Assembly (NCBI GenBank): GCA_002409595.1
Contig: DHNQ01000019.1
Span: 1 to 64,000, forward strand
DNA length: 64,000 bases
Direction of reading: 5' to 3'
Source: Dysgonomonas sp. UBA5412
Lineage (GTDB): Bacteria > Bacteroidota > Bacteroidia > Bacteroidales > Dysgonomonadaceae
The translations under genes were made by a program, and so were the position numbers. Below the pieces are notes generated by a model. That model was not told where the DNA came from, made no database searches, and worked only from the letters and a program-made list of their open reading frames with translations. Positions 45,606 through 54,683 of this stretch are shown here, in pieces (the stretch's first letter is position 1; every line of letters begins with the position of its first letter).

Positions 45606-46901
45606 ATGAGAATCGAGAAAATTTTCGCACGTGAAATCTTGGATTCAAGAGGAAATCCTACTATCGAAGTTGATGTTACACTTGATTGTGGCATACTAGG
45701 TCGTGCTGCTGTACCTTCTGGTGCATCAACAGGAGAAAATGAAGCTTTGGAACTTCGTGATGGTGACAAAAAACGTTATGGCGGAAAAGGTGTTACTAAA
45801 GCCGTTGATAATGTAAATAATATTATTGCTCCTGCGTTGATCGGTGATAGTGCTTTGGAACAAAGAGCTATTGACCAAAAGATGTTGGATCTTGATGGAA
45901 CTAAAACTAAATCAAAACTCGGAGCTAATGCTATCTTAGGTGTTTCTCTTGCTGTTGCTAAAGCTGCTGCAAACTACTTGGAACTACCTTTGTATCGCTA
46001 TATCGGAGGAACTAACACATATACTCTTCCTGTACCGATGATGAATATCATCAATGGAGGTTCTCACTCTGATGCTCCTATCGCATTCCAAGAGTTTATG
46101 ATCCGCCCAATAGGTGCAAAAACATTCAAAGAAGCTCTTAGAATGGGTGCTGAAGTATTCCACACTCTTAAAAAAGTTCTTCACGACCGTGGTCTTAGTA
46201 CCGCTGTTGGTGATGAAGGTGGTTTTGCTCCTGCACTAAACGGAACAGAAGATGCTTTGGATTCTATCCTTAAAGCAATCAGCGAGGCAGGTTACAAAGC
46301 AGGAAAAGATATAACTATTGCTCTTGACTGTGCTGCTTCTGAATTCTTCGACAAGAAAGCTAAAGTTTATGACTACAGCAAATTCGAAGGTAAAGACGGA
46401 GCAAAACGTTCTGCTGAAGATCAAGTTAAATTCTTGAAAGGTCTTACTGAAAAATATCCTATCGACTCTATCGAAGACGGTATGGATGAAAATGACTGGG
46501 ACGGATGGAAAAAACTTACCGATGCTATCGGTGATAAAGTACAGCTTGTAGGTGACGACTTGTTCGTTACTAATGTTGACTTCCTTCAAAAAGGTATTGA
46601 AAACGGATGTGCAAACTCTATCCTTATCAAAGTAAACCAAATCGGTACTCTATCTGAAACTTTAGATGCTATCGAAATGGCTCACCGTGCAGGATATACA
46701 AGTGTAACATCTCACCGTTCGGGTGAAACTGAAGATGCTACTATTGCTGATATTGCAGTGGCAACAAATTCAGGACAGATCAAGACTGGTTCTCTTAGCC
46801 GCACAGACCGTATGGCTAAATACAACCAACTTCTTCGTATAGAGGAAGAACTTGGTGAAAGAGCCGTTTACGGATGGAAGCGTGTTCAACGCACAAAATA
46901 A
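45606..46901 (+). CDS. eno: Enolase
   Basis: Converts 2-phosphoglycerate to phosphoenolpyruvate; also a degradosome or surface protein in some bacteria. 431 residues, full length. Signature regions: AREILDSRGNPTIEVD, SGASTGENEA, the catalytic-loop VGDEGGFAP, SIEDGMDENDWDGW, the catalytic Lys in LIKVNQIGTLSETL and SHRSGETED. Its richness in optimal Ala, Gly and Lys codons fits high expression. Monocistronic, with terminator. Confidence 0.98.
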   Translation: MRIEKIFAREILDSRGNPTIEVDVTLDCGILGRAAVPSGASTGENEALELRDGDKKRYGGKGVTKAVDNVNNIIAPALIGDSALEQRAIDQKMLDLDGTKTKSKLGANAILGVSLAVAKAAANYLELPLYRYIGGTNTYTLPVPMMNIINGGSHSDAPIAFQEFMIRPIGAKTFKEALRMGAEVFHTLKKVLHDRGLSTAVGDEGGFAPALNGTEDALDSILKAISEAGYKAGKDITIALDCAASEFFDKKAKVYDYSKFEGKDGAKRSAEDQVKFLKGLTEKYPIDSIEDGMDENDWDGWKKLTDAIGDKVQLVGDDLFVTNVDFLQKGIENGCANSILIKVNQIGTLSETLDAIEMAHRAGYTSVTSHRSGETEDATIADIAVATNSGQIKTGSLSRTDRMAKYNQLLRIEEELGERAVYGWKRVQRTK

Positions 46902-46925
46902 GAAAATCTTTTCTTAATATATATA

Positions 46926-46960
46926 AAAAAGCCGATACCTAACAAGTATCGGCTTTTTGT
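46926..46960 (+). terminator. Terminator after eno
   Basis: A perfect stem AAAAAGCCGATAC/GTATCGGCTTTTT (46926-46938 with 46946-46958) with a 7-nt loop. Confidence 0.88.
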
Positions 46961-46983
46961 TTTATGGAGAATACTTATCTTTG
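46957..46983 (+). promoter_or_regulatory. Promoter of the amidase gene
   Basis: A TTTTTG run (TTG at 46957-46959), a 16-bp spacer and TATCTTTG (46976-46983) fit the -33/-7 pattern. The -33 part coincides with the T tail of the eno terminator. Confidence 0.45.
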
Positions 46984-47021
46984 CCTCCTCTTGGAGAATA
47001 AGTATTACACGAATAAGCCAG

Positions 47022-48041
47022 ATGAAATACCTTAATATTATATTTTTACTTTTTATATTTACAGATTGCCGCCCTATTTTATCAAAAGAAACTAAAGATA
47101 TCCCTTTGGCAGGAGAAGGCATATATGCTTTCCTTAGAAGAAACAATCGCGATGCTACAAATGATTATGAGGCATTTATCAAACTGAATAAAGATAAACT
47201 AGGGAGAGATAATAGTCTGCTGAAAGGAACATCATATACATTGCCCACTTTATCCGACAATAAAAGAAAGCAAGAAGATCCTCAACCCAAGATAGAGAGT
47301 AACAGTAAGATAAAGAAAGAACCTCTTTTTGGGAAACAATATGAGAATTACACGATTAAATCAGGCAAACTAAAAGGAACCTGTTTTTATCTTTCATCCG
47401 GACACGGGGGTCCTGATCCGGGAGCAATAGGTTATGTAGATGGACATGAACTACATGAGCATGAATATGCCTATGATATAACCCTTCGCCTAGCTCGTTG
47501 TCTGCTCGAAGAAGGAGCAATGGTACATATCATTGTACAGCATCCAACACACGGCATACGAGACGACAGATATTTGAAAAACAGCAGAAGGTCTACTTGT
47601 ATGGGAGAGACTATGCCTTTGAATCAACTAAAAAGATTGCAACAGAGAAGCGATAAAATCAACAGTTTGGTCAGACAAACGAAGGCAGATTATAAAAGGG
47701 CGATATTTATTCATGTAGACAGTAGAAGTAAAAAGAAACAACTGGATGTCTTTTTCTACTATGCAAAAAACAGTAAAGGTGGTAAAAAGTTAGCTAACAC
47801 GATGAGAGAAACTTTTGCATCTCACTATGATAAACATCAGCCTAACAGAGGATTCTCAGGCACAGTGAGTATGCGGGAATTATATGTATTAAGTAATACA
47901 ACACCGGTAGCTCTTTATGCCGAATTAGGAAATATACAAAACAGTTTTGATCAACGTCGTTTTTTAGATCCCAACAACAGGCAGGCTTTAGCTAATTGGA
48001 TGTGTAGGGGGTTGATTCGTGATTATGAAAACTCTAAGTGA
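47022..48041 (+). CDS. N-acetylmuramoyl-L-alanine amidase (AmiC type), LysM-like N-terminus
   Basis: Peptidoglycan hydrolase, periplasmic. 339 residues. A signal-peptide-like start (MKYLNIIFLLFIFTDC) is followed by a LysM-like segment (about 28-80, AGEGIYAFLRRNN and LGRDNSLLKGTSYTLP). The Amidase_3 domain from about residue 110 has zinc ligands in SSGHGGPDPG and HEHEYAYD, a third His in FIHVDSR, and the catalytic Glu in YAELGNIQN. All look intact. Its C-terminus runs into the next frame; the following gene's longest version overlaps it. Confidence 0.88.
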   Translation: MKYLNIIFLLFIFTDCRPILSKETKDIPLAGEGIYAFLRRNNRDATNDYEAFIKLNKDKLGRDNSLLKGTSYTLPTLSDNKRKQEDPQPKIESNSKIKKEPLFGKQYENYTIKSGKLKGTCFYLSSGHGGPDPGAIGYVDGHELHEHEYAYDITLRLARCLLEEGAMVHIIVQHPTHGIRDDRYLKNSRRSTCMGETMPLNQLKRLQQRSDKINSLVRQTKADYKRAIFIHVDSRSKKKQLDVFFYYAKNSKGGKKLANTMRETFASHYDKHQPNRGFSGTVSMRELYVLSNTTPVALYAELGNIQNSFDQRRFLDPNNRQALANWMCRGLIRDYENSK

Positions 48042-48054
48042 GAAAGCTAAGAAC

Positions 48055-48678
48055 ATGATAATAACAAAACAGACACAAACAATCTTACTTTTATTTACTT
48101 TTATACTACTTCCTTTCAAATCTATAAGCCAGAATAAAGAAGAAGCTTTTGAGAAAGCAGTGTACATTCTAATAAAAGCCTTTGAGAATAATGATCAGCA
48201 AACTGTAAACAGTTTCATTAATAAAGATTTCAAGGTTGTAGCTATATTCAAAATAGGAGTTATAAATAGATTTGTATTTTCAGACAGCCTAGATCTATCA
48301 GCTACCGATTATCGAAATGGATACAGACCGCTTCATTCGGTAAATTCCGATCATACAATACAATACGAACAACTACCCGAATTTGATTGTGACACCGAAA
48401 GATGGACAAAGCCATCAGGGCTGCATTGTGATAAAGGCAGAAAAGATACTCTCTTTACCGAAACGGTTCGTTTTTTCATGAACTACGAAATGAAATATTT
48501 TAAGAAAGGGGATGAAATATCCGACAAACAGTTCAAGGTATTTCAGGATATAGAGAAAAATAGTAGAAGAATAGTTCTTTTGGACGACAACAACGATCTC
48601 GTATTTTATCTATCATGGATAAATAAGAAATGGTATCTCACCATTATTGATAGAGTAAGTTCCGATTGCAGTGCCTAA
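48055..48678 (+). CDS. Exported protein of unknown function
   Basis: 207 residues from the ATG at 48055, chosen because it gives a proper signal peptide (MIITKQTQTILLLFTFILLP then SISQ). A GTG at 48019 or ATG at 48025 would add residues before it and overlap the amidase. The mature part has NNDQQTVNSFINKDFKVV and ends in FYLSWINKKWYLTIIDRVS, probably an alpha+beta fold. Unrecognised. It sits directly behind the amidase, so it may be an envelope protein cotranscribed with it. Confidence 0.65.
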   Translation: MIITKQTQTILLLFTFILLPFKSISQNKEEAFEKAVYILIKAFENNDQQTVNSFINKDFKVVAIFKIGVINRFVFSDSLDLSATDYRNGYRPLHSVNSDHTIQYEQLPEFDCDTERWTKPSGLHCDKGRKDTLFTETVRFFMNYEMKYFKKGDEISDKQFKVFQDIEKNSRRIVLLDDNNDLVFYLSWINKKWYLTIIDRVSSDCSA

Positions 48679-48706
48679 ATCAGTTTCAATTCTAGTCAAA
48701 TATTAA

Positions 48707-48714
48707 TATATTTG
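48707..48714 (+). promoter_or_regulatory. Candidate -7 element of pepE
   Basis: TATATTTG matches TAnnTTTG, 26 bp before the start. It is part of the inverted repeat CAAATAT-TAAT-ATATTTG (48697-48714). Confidence 0.4.
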
Positions 48715-48740
48715 TATCTAAACAAATATAAAATACAGAC

Positions 48741-49448
48741 ATGAAATTATTACTCATCAGCAACTCGACAAATCCCGGAGAGGCATATCTGGATTATCCT
48801 AAAAATAATATAAAACAATTCTTAGGCGACAAACCAATCAAAGCACTCTTCATACCTTATGCAGCAGTAACTTTTTCATATGATGAATATGAGCAAAAAG
48901 TAAATAACCGTTTCAAAGAAATAGGTCATAGTGTCATTGGCATTCACCATTTTGAGAATCCTCAAAAAGCTGTTGAAGAGGCCGAAGCTATTGTTGTAGG
49001 AGGAGGAAATACATGGAAACTGGTACGCACTATGCGAGATAACGGATTGATTGATCTCATTCAGAAAAAGGCAAAAACGGGAACTCCGTATATTGGCTGG
49101 AGTGCAGGATCGAATGTAGCTTGCCCCACTCTACGTACGACCAACGATATGCCGATTATCGACCCAAGAGGATTTGACACAATCAACCTTATACCATTTC
49201 AAATAAATCCACACTATCTGGATGTACACCCTCAAGGTCATGGAGGAGAAACGAGAGAAGACCGCATCAATGAATTTATTACCGAGAATCAGAACGATGT
49301 TGTAGTAGGATTACGTGAGGGAACAATGTTGAAATTAGAAGATCAAACCCTAAAGCTAATAGGAGCTAAAACTGCACGTATTTTCAAATATGGACAATCT
49401 CCTAAAGAATTAGGAGAGAACGATGATTTTAACTTCCTGCTAAAATAA
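48741..49448 (+). CDS. pepE: Dipeptidase E (alpha-aspartyl dipeptidase)
   Basis: Peptidase family S51, cleaves Asp-X dipeptides. 235 residues. The nucleophile elbow GWSAGSNV holds the catalytic Ser, the GGGNTWKLV motif precedes it, and a His-containing INPHYLDVHPQGHGGETRE follows with the catalytic pair. Length and layout match PepE. Monocistronic with its own promoter. Confidence 0.94.
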   Translation: MKLLLISNSTNPGEAYLDYPKNNIKQFLGDKPIKALFIPYAAVTFSYDEYEQKVNNRFKEIGHSVIGIHHFENPQKAVEEAEAIVVGGGNTWKLVRTMRDNGLIDLIQKKAKTGTPYIGWSAGSNVACPTLRTTNDMPIIDPRGFDTINLIPFQINPHYLDVHPQGHGGETREDRINEFITENQNDVVVGLREGTMLKLEDQTLKLIGAKTARIFKYGQSPKELGENDDFNFLLK

Positions 49449-49459
49449 AATATAATATA

Positions 49460-49492
49460 TGCCTGGAAGGGCTAATTCTGTTCTTCCAGACA
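49460..49492. terminator. Hairpin between convergent pepE and phosphopantetheinyl transferase genes
   Basis: A 10-bp stem TGCCTGGAAG/CTTCCAGACA (49460-49469 with 49483-49492, one wobble) overlaps the last codons of the phosphopantetheinyl transferase gene and is followed, on the minus strand, by an AT-rich T-run tract. Confidence 0.5.
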
Positions 49493-50098
49493 TACTATTA
49501 CAAATTCTTTTTCTATCTCATAATAAGCTCTAAACTGGTGAGTTTTCCCAGTTTTACTTTCTGTTGCTGAAAAACAGCCTTTCTTATCAGGAACAAACCT
49601 CTCTACATACAGATGTTCCCGAAAATCGACACTCTCCGCATCTAGAAACTTAAACATTGCTTCTTTTGCTGACCAATGGAGAAGCAAATGAACTAATTCA
49701 TTATTTTTGTCGATATATTCATTCGCTCCAATCACGCGACTTCTCACACGCGTTATCTTTTCCGATATTTGTTCTATATCCAATCCAACCGGTTTTGTCT
49801 TATTTAAGGCTACAGCTACATACCTTTTAGTATGAGACACACTTATATGAAATGAATTATCAACCAAATAGGGTTTGCCCGAAGTTGTATAAAACACCTG
49901 CTTTTCCTCCCCCGTAAGCCGTTTGATCAATAAGCGGGCAGCTAATATCTCTAACACTCTCGATTGAGATTTTATCGTGCCTATAACGTCAACCCATTCG
50001 TAGTGAGTAAGCTTAGATAGCAACTCATCTCTGGATTCTTCAATCTTCCATATACCAATCAAAGTAGATTCTGATATATATTCTTGTCTGTATAACAT
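49472..50098 (-). CDS. 4'-phosphopantetheinyl transferase superfamily protein
   Basis: Activates acyl- or peptidyl-carrier proteins by adding the phosphopantetheine arm from CoA. 208 residues, Sfp-like two-lobed form. The signature VGLDIEQI (metal-binding Asp and Glu) and the WSAKEAMFKF motif are both present; SVSHTKRYVAVA in the middle is the substrate-contact strand. Single gene, 32 bp downstream of a DUF5040 gene on the same strand. Which carrier protein it serves is not visible. Confidence 0.9.
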   Translation of the reverse strand: MLYRQEYISESTLIGIWKIEESRDELLSKLTHYEWVDVIGTIKSQSRVLEILAARLLIKRLTGEEKQVFYTTSGKPYLVDNSFHISVSHTKRYVAVALNKTKPVGLDIEQISEKITRVRSRVIGANEYIDKNNELVHLLLHWSAKEAMFKFLDAESVDFREHLYVERFVPDKKGCFSATESKTGKTHQFRAYYEIEKEFVIVCLEEQN

Positions 50099-50130
50099 TC
50101 AAAAATCGGACTATAAAAAGTCAAGTAATA

Positions 50131-50910
50131 TTATTTCAAAGGTAGCACTTTTTTCATCAGGTCGCTGAATATAGCAGCCATACGTTGTTGTATATATTGA
50201 TCTTCTCCATGATATGGATGCCAACCAAAAACCTCTCCATCAATTTTCTCCAAATTATTATCAGTATAGAGGATACTATATTGCTCTCCGGTTACCGGAT
50301 GCAAATGGTTTTTAGAAAATCCGATATACTTATCAAATTCAACAACAGGGAATCCCCATTTTTCACTTAATTTACGTATCGAAGTATTGAAAATAGGGCG
50401 TCCGTCATGCCAATGCGTACAAAATACAATGACTGCCGGCTTGCCACTTGCTGTATTATAATATTTCGAATTGGGATTAAATTTCAAATTATAGCATTCT
50501 GTTATATACCGTTTTATCACATAATCATACGCAATTGCGTAATTTAATCTATCGAAAGGAGTCTTATAGTCTTTGTAATTATCTTTTATGGCTATCTCAT
50601 CAGACACATCTTTGTCGTGTACGTGCATAATCACAAAAGCATCTATATCTTCCAATTCTTGCATTGTATAAAGCTTTCCTTCTACCATACTATTAGCTGC
50701 ATCTACAATAGCCGTACCTTCAATAGCCTTATTTAAAGGCTTAGCATTGAGATTGCGACAAGCAACTTCAAACCATCCGTTGTTGGATGATGCGAAAGAA
50801 GCTCCGGTCAACAAAATAGTATATTTAAGTCTTAGACCGGCATTATTTTGAGAATATACAGCAGTAAAAGTAAATAGTAATAATGCTAACCCGAATAATA
50901 TTTTTTTCAT
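50131..50910 (-). CDS. DUF5040-like exported SGNH-type hydrolase
   Basis: 259 residues. The signal peptide is MKKILFGLALLLFTFTAVYS. After it comes LKYTILLTGASFASSNNGW, whose Gly-Ala-Ser resembles block I of SGNH hydrolases, then IDAFVIMHVHDKDV. Near the end HPYHGEDQY could supply the block V His. This matches the DUF5040 family of Bacteroides. Probable esterase on a carbohydrate or envelope substrate; not proven. Likely cotranscribed with the phosphopantetheinyl transferase. Confidence 0.7.
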   Translation of the reverse strand: MKKILFGLALLLFTFTAVYSQNNAGLRLKYTILLTGASFASSNNGWFEVACRNLNAKPLNKAIEGTAIVDAANSMVEGKLYTMQELEDIDAFVIMHVHDKDVSDEIAIKDNYKDYKTPFDRLNYAIAYDYVIKRYITECYNLKFNPNSKYYNTASGKPAVIVFCTHWHDGRPIFNTSIRKLSEKWGFPVVEFDKYIGFSKNHLHPVTGEQYSILYTDNNLEKIDGEVFGWHPYHGEDQYIQQRMAAIFSDLMKKVLPLK

Positions 50911-50929
50911 AACAAACAGATTTCTTATT

Positions 50930-50972
50930 CAAAAATAAGAAAAGGAGCTCTATCTTCATAAAACTCCTTTTC
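50930..50972 (-). terminator. Terminator of the OadA-like gene
   Basis: A 9-bp stem (50939-50947 with 50964-50972), followed on the minus strand by TTATTTTTG. Confidence 0.55.
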
Positions 50973-50990
50973 CATATAATTTATATAAGC

Positions 50991-52772
50991 TTAGTTAATA
51001 TAAGCTAGAACTTGATTTTTCTGAACTTTTGCACCCTGCTTAGTCTCTATTTGAACTATTTTCCCTGAAGCCAAAGCTTTCACTTCTTCAATTCCATAAT
51101 ATGTTTGAATAAAGCAAATAACATCACCTTCCTTCACTTGAGTTCCAATAACCGGAGCAGAAGACACATCATCTACATCTACTTGCCAGATAACCTGACC
51201 GCTTACAGTAGCTTGTATTGGTTTTGCATCCGGATATTTAGCCTGAATAGCAGCAGCATCGAATGCAGGCACTTCGATCACCTGACGTGTTACAACAATA
51301 GGTGCGCCAGCTTTTTCTTTTTGTTTTTCAAGATCTTCGTTAAAACGCTCTTTAGCCAAACCTGATCTATAGTCTCTATATTGACGGTCGTGCATAGCCA
51401 ATTCGAACAATTCTTCATCGTCTTGTCCATAATCCCAACCATTTTCATCCATCTCTTTACGATATGTATCAAGGGCATCCGGATATTCATCCTGAGGATT
51501 TCCGGTATAGAATTCCAAGTTCTTAGCTTTTGCCAATTCTATGATTTCATCATCCAATTTACCTGGAAGCTTTCCTGACTTACCAAGAATCATATTCCAG
51601 CTATCTTTGTCGATATTAGAGAAACGTGGTTGTCCTTGAGCCATAGCAAAAATATTCATCAATGCTATATTTTTAGTATATTGACTAAATGGTGTTACTA
51701 ATGGTGGATAACCTAGTTTTGGCCAAATATGTTCTACTTCTTCAAACAATTGTACCACCAAGTCATTTAGTGAAACTTCCGGTTTTCCGTTGTTACGAAG
51801 AGCCATATTAACAGCCGGATGCATAGTACGCAAGTCAGCCATCATAGAACCCATCATACCACCGGGTAGTCCACAACCGACAAGCAAGGAATTCATTATT
51901 TTGTTAGATGGATCGATCCAATAACCAAGGAAGTCATCTATAAAAGACTGAGTCAAGGCACGAGCTTCCATATAAGCAGTCATGTTGATATCAGGTACAG
52001 AGAAGCCTGCATCTTTCAACATAGCTTGTATAGTGATTATATCGGGATGAACCATACCCCAAGCCAACGGGTCGATAGCTGTATCCAGATAATCGGCTCC
52101 GGCACGGGCTACTTCCAACATAGAAGCAACGGAGAAACCGGGTCCTGTATGTCCGTGATATTCGATCGGAATATTTGGATGGCGGTCTTTCAACGCCTTA
52201 GTTAGCTTTCCTAGAAATGCAGGACGACCAACTCCGGCCATATCTTTTAAACAAAATTCATCTGCACCAAAATCAACCAATTTATCTGCAAAGTTCAAAT
52301 AATAATCTACAGTATGAATCGGTGAATGTGTAATACAAAGAGCTGTTTGAGAAATCATCCCGGCTTCTTTTGCATATTTAACAGACAATTCCAAGTTACG
52401 GGGATCATTCAAACCATCGAATGAACGCGAAATATTAGTTCCCTGAGCTTGCTTAACTTTAAACATTAAACGACGCACATCTCTCGGAACAGGATACATA
52501 CGCAAAGCATTCAGACCGCGTTCCAACATATGTGTCTGAATTCCCACCTTATTAAAAGGAGCTGTCCATTCACGTACTGCTTTGTTTGGATTTTCTCCAT
52601 ACATTAGATTCACCTGCTCGAAAGCTCCACCATTTGTTTCCACACGGGCAAAGCATCCCATATCTATAATTACAGGTGCAATTTGAGTTAATTGGTCAAC
52701 ACGCGGCTGGTATTTTCCTGACGATTGCCACATGTCACGATAAACGAGGCTGAATTTAATTTCTCTTCCCAT
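50991..52772 (-). CDS. Oxaloacetate decarboxylase alpha-like carboxyltransferase with degenerate biotinyl domain
   Basis: 593 residues. The N-terminal carboxyltransferase TIM barrel (about 1-310) keeps its metal site: Asp in VYRDMWQS, the Lys in CLKDMAG and the His pair in YHGHTG. A conserved-carboxylase domain (about 310-480) precedes a biotinyl-type C-terminal domain (about 515-593). That domain has the usual fold pattern (VKEGD, GKIVQIETKQG), but the AMKM attachment motif is replaced: TYYG sits at 557-560, so Tyr559 takes the place of the biotin-bearing Lys. Family members decarboxylate oxaloacetate or carboxylate pyruvate with biotin. Either this protein uses a separate biotin carrier or the domain is a docking relic. 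It is transcribed alone. Confidence 0.85.
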   Translation of the reverse strand: MGREIKFSLVYRDMWQSSGKYQPRVDQLTQIAPVIIDMGCFARVETNGGAFEQVNLMYGENPNKAVREWTAPFNKVGIQTHMLERGLNALRMYPVPRDVRRLMFKVKQAQGTNISRSFDGLNDPRNLELSVKYAKEAGMISQTALCITHSPIHTVDYYLNFADKLVDFGADEFCLKDMAGVGRPAFLGKLTKALKDRHPNIPIEYHGHTGPGFSVASMLEVARAGADYLDTAIDPLAWGMVHPDIITIQAMLKDAGFSVPDINMTAYMEARALTQSFIDDFLGYWIDPSNKIMNSLLVGCGLPGGMMGSMMADLRTMHPAVNMALRNNGKPEVSLNDLVVQLFEEVEHIWPKLGYPPLVTPFSQYTKNIALMNIFAMAQGQPRFSNIDKDSWNMILGKSGKLPGKLDDEIIELAKAKNLEFYTGNPQDEYPDALDTYRKEMDENGWDYGQDDEELFELAMHDRQYRDYRSGLAKERFNEDLEKQKEKAGAPIVVTRQVIEVPAFDAAAIQAKYPDAKPIQATVSGQVIWQVDVDDVSSAPVIGTQVKEGDVICFIQTYYGIEEVKALASGKIVQIETKQGAKVQKNQVLAYIN

Positions 52773-52873
52773 AGCTTGTTTTACATGTTATATTGAAAGA
52801 GCATTGCAAAGGGTTGCAAATACTCTAAAATCTATGAATTCGTTAACTGTACACTAATCTTTTGATAGTCTTA

Positions 52874-52881
52874 CAAATTTA
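52874..52881 (-). promoter_or_regulatory. Candidate -7 element of the OadA-like gene
   Basis: On the minus strand TAAATTTG matches TAnnTTTG, about 100 bp before the start. Confidence 0.3.
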
Positions 52882-53059
52882 AGTTTTTATATCTGAATAA
52901 AAGAATAAAAGAATTATTAAAATTATCAATTTGTCATAAAAAAAGACTGTCAGACAAGAATTCAGAGTACAATTATAAAGAGTTGCACAAACATTAAAAA
53001 AGTGAGCACACATTTTGTTTTTTGAAAAACCTGAACCCTTTTCAATATGAGTTTTATAT

Positions 53060-53096
53060 AGAAAACAAAGGAGGGAAGCAAATGCTCCCCTCTTTT
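53060..53096 (-). terminator. Terminator of the nfnA-nfnB pair
   Basis: A stem GAGGGAAGC/GCTCCCCTC (53071-53079 with 53084-53092, one wobble), extended by A/T pairs and followed on the minus strand by a T-rich stretch. Confidence 0.6.
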
Positions 53097-53120
53097 CATT
53101 TTGTATTTTATTGAATCAAA

Positions 53121-54599
53121 CTAGTTCTGTTCTTTCAAAGCTTTATTCATTGCAGCTGCAGCCTTGCGACCATCGCCCATTGCCAAAATCACAGTCGCAC
53201 CTCCACGCACGATATCACCTCCTGCATATACATCGGGCAATGCCGATTGCATTGTATCTTGGTTGACAACAATAGTCCCCCATTTTGAGACTTCCAATCC
53301 TTTGAATGTAGACGGAATAAGTGGGTTTGGAGAAACTCCTACACTGACTATCACTTGATCGACATCAAACCATTCTGTTGCACCTTCAATAGGCGCAGGT
53401 TTGCGACGTCCTGAAGCATCTGGTTCGCCAAGTTCCATTTTTTGAAGTAGCATTTTTTGAACGTGTCCGGTTTCATCGCCTTCATATTTGACCGGATTGT
53501 GAAGTGTATAAAACTCAACACCTTCCTCTTTGGCATGTTTCACTTCTTCGAGACGGGCAGGCATCTCTTCTTCAGAACGACGATATATGATATATGCTTT
53601 TTCTGCACCAAGGCGTCTTGCTGTACGCACAGCATCCATAGCTGTATTGCCGGCTCCTACTACTGCAACTTTCTTTCCCATCTGTACCGGAGTATCACTA
53701 TCTGGATTTGAGGCATCCATAAGATTGACTCTGGTTAAGAACTCGTTTGAAGACATAACTCCAATAAGGTTCTCTCCCGGAATATTCATAAAGTTAGGAA
53801 GCCCTGCTCCACTTGCAGCAAAAATTCCTTTAAAGCCATCATTATGTAGATCTTCGTGCGTTATAGTTTTACCTACTATGCAGTTGGTAATAAATTTCAC
53901 ACCCATTTGACGAAGAACATTTATTTCGACATCAACAATTTCGTTAGGTAAACGAAATTCGGGTATTCCATATTTAAGCACTCCTCCTATTTCGTGTAAA
54001 GCTTCAAAAACAGTGACATCGTAGCCCAGTTTAACCATATCTCCGGCAAAAGCCAGACCGGCAGGGCCTGATCCAACAACTGCAATCTTGATTCCATTAG
54101 CCGGAGCTAGTTCGGGAACAGCGACTTTTCCACTTTCTCTTTCATAATCGGCTGCAAATCGCTCTAAATTACCGATTGCAACGGGTTCTTTCTTCATCTT
54201 TTGGATGTAGATACATTTAGACTCGCATTGTTTTTCTTGTGGACATACTCGTCCGCATACTGCAGGCAAAGCACTTGTTTCTTTAAGAATACGTGCTGCT
54301 TCGAGAAAGTTGCCACGTTCTATATTTTTTATAAATGTGGGTATATTTATACTCACCGGACAACCTTCCATGCAGGTAGGGTTGGCACAGTCTAAACAAC
54401 GTGCTGCTTCGAAAACAGCTTGTTCGGCAGAGAGTCCCAGATTGACTTCATCCTTTAAAGAGTGGCTTCTAATCTCAGGGTCTAGTTCTGGCATATGCAC
54501 CCGAGCTCTCTCTCCACGCTCTTTTGCTTTCATGCTTTTACGAAGTTCTTCCCTCCAAGGTTCGCTCCGTCTGGCTTGTATATATCCTTGTTCTGTCAT
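53121..54599 (-). CDS. nfnB: NfnB-like NADPH:ferredoxin oxidoreductase large subunit (glutamate-synthase small-subunit family)
   Basis: 492 residues. An N-terminal domain carries two 4Fe-4S clusters (CLDCANPTCMEGCP and CGRVCPQEKQCESKC), followed by an FAD domain (VVGSGPAGLAFA) and an NADPH domain (VVGAGNTAMDAVRTARRLGA). Databases usually call it NADPH-dependent glutamate synthase, but no large GltB-type gene is adjacent. The gene upstream is the partner small subunit, so the NfnAB pair (NADH-dependent ferredoxin:NADP+ oxidoreductase, electron-bifurcating) is the better call. The two genes are 84 bp apart. Confidence 0.85.
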   Translation of the reverse strand: MTEQGYIQARRSEPWREELRKSMKAKERGERARVHMPELDPEIRSHSLKDEVNLGLSAEQAVFEAARCLDCANPTCMEGCPVSINIPTFIKNIERGNFLEAARILKETSALPAVCGRVCPQEKQCESKCIYIQKMKKEPVAIGNLERFAADYERESGKVAVPELAPANGIKIAVVGSGPAGLAFAGDMVKLGYDVTVFEALHEIGGVLKYGIPEFRLPNEIVDVEINVLRQMGVKFITNCIVGKTITHEDLHNDGFKGIFAASGAGLPNFMNIPGENLIGVMSSNEFLTRVNLMDASNPDSDTPVQMGKKVAVVGAGNTAMDAVRTARRLGAEKAYIIYRRSEEEMPARLEEVKHAKEEGVEFYTLHNPVKYEGDETGHVQKMLLQKMELGEPDASGRRKPAPIEGATEWFDVDQVIVSVGVSPNPLIPSTFKGLEVSKWGTIVVNQDTMQSALPDVYAGGDIVRGGATVILAMGDGRKAAAAMNKALKEQN

Positions 54600-54683
54600 A
54601 ATCTATTATAAGTTTAGTGTAATGTGGAAAAGATTGAATGAACTTAATTCTCTATACAAAGAAATTTCTAATCTTTTCAATGC

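Larger units (their letters stand above)
52773..53120. other. 348-bp intergenic region
   Basis: Contains the upstream region of the OadA-like gene (minus), with TAAATTTG at 52874-52881, and the terminator of the nfnB-like gene (53060-53096). No gene seen. Confidence 0.5.
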
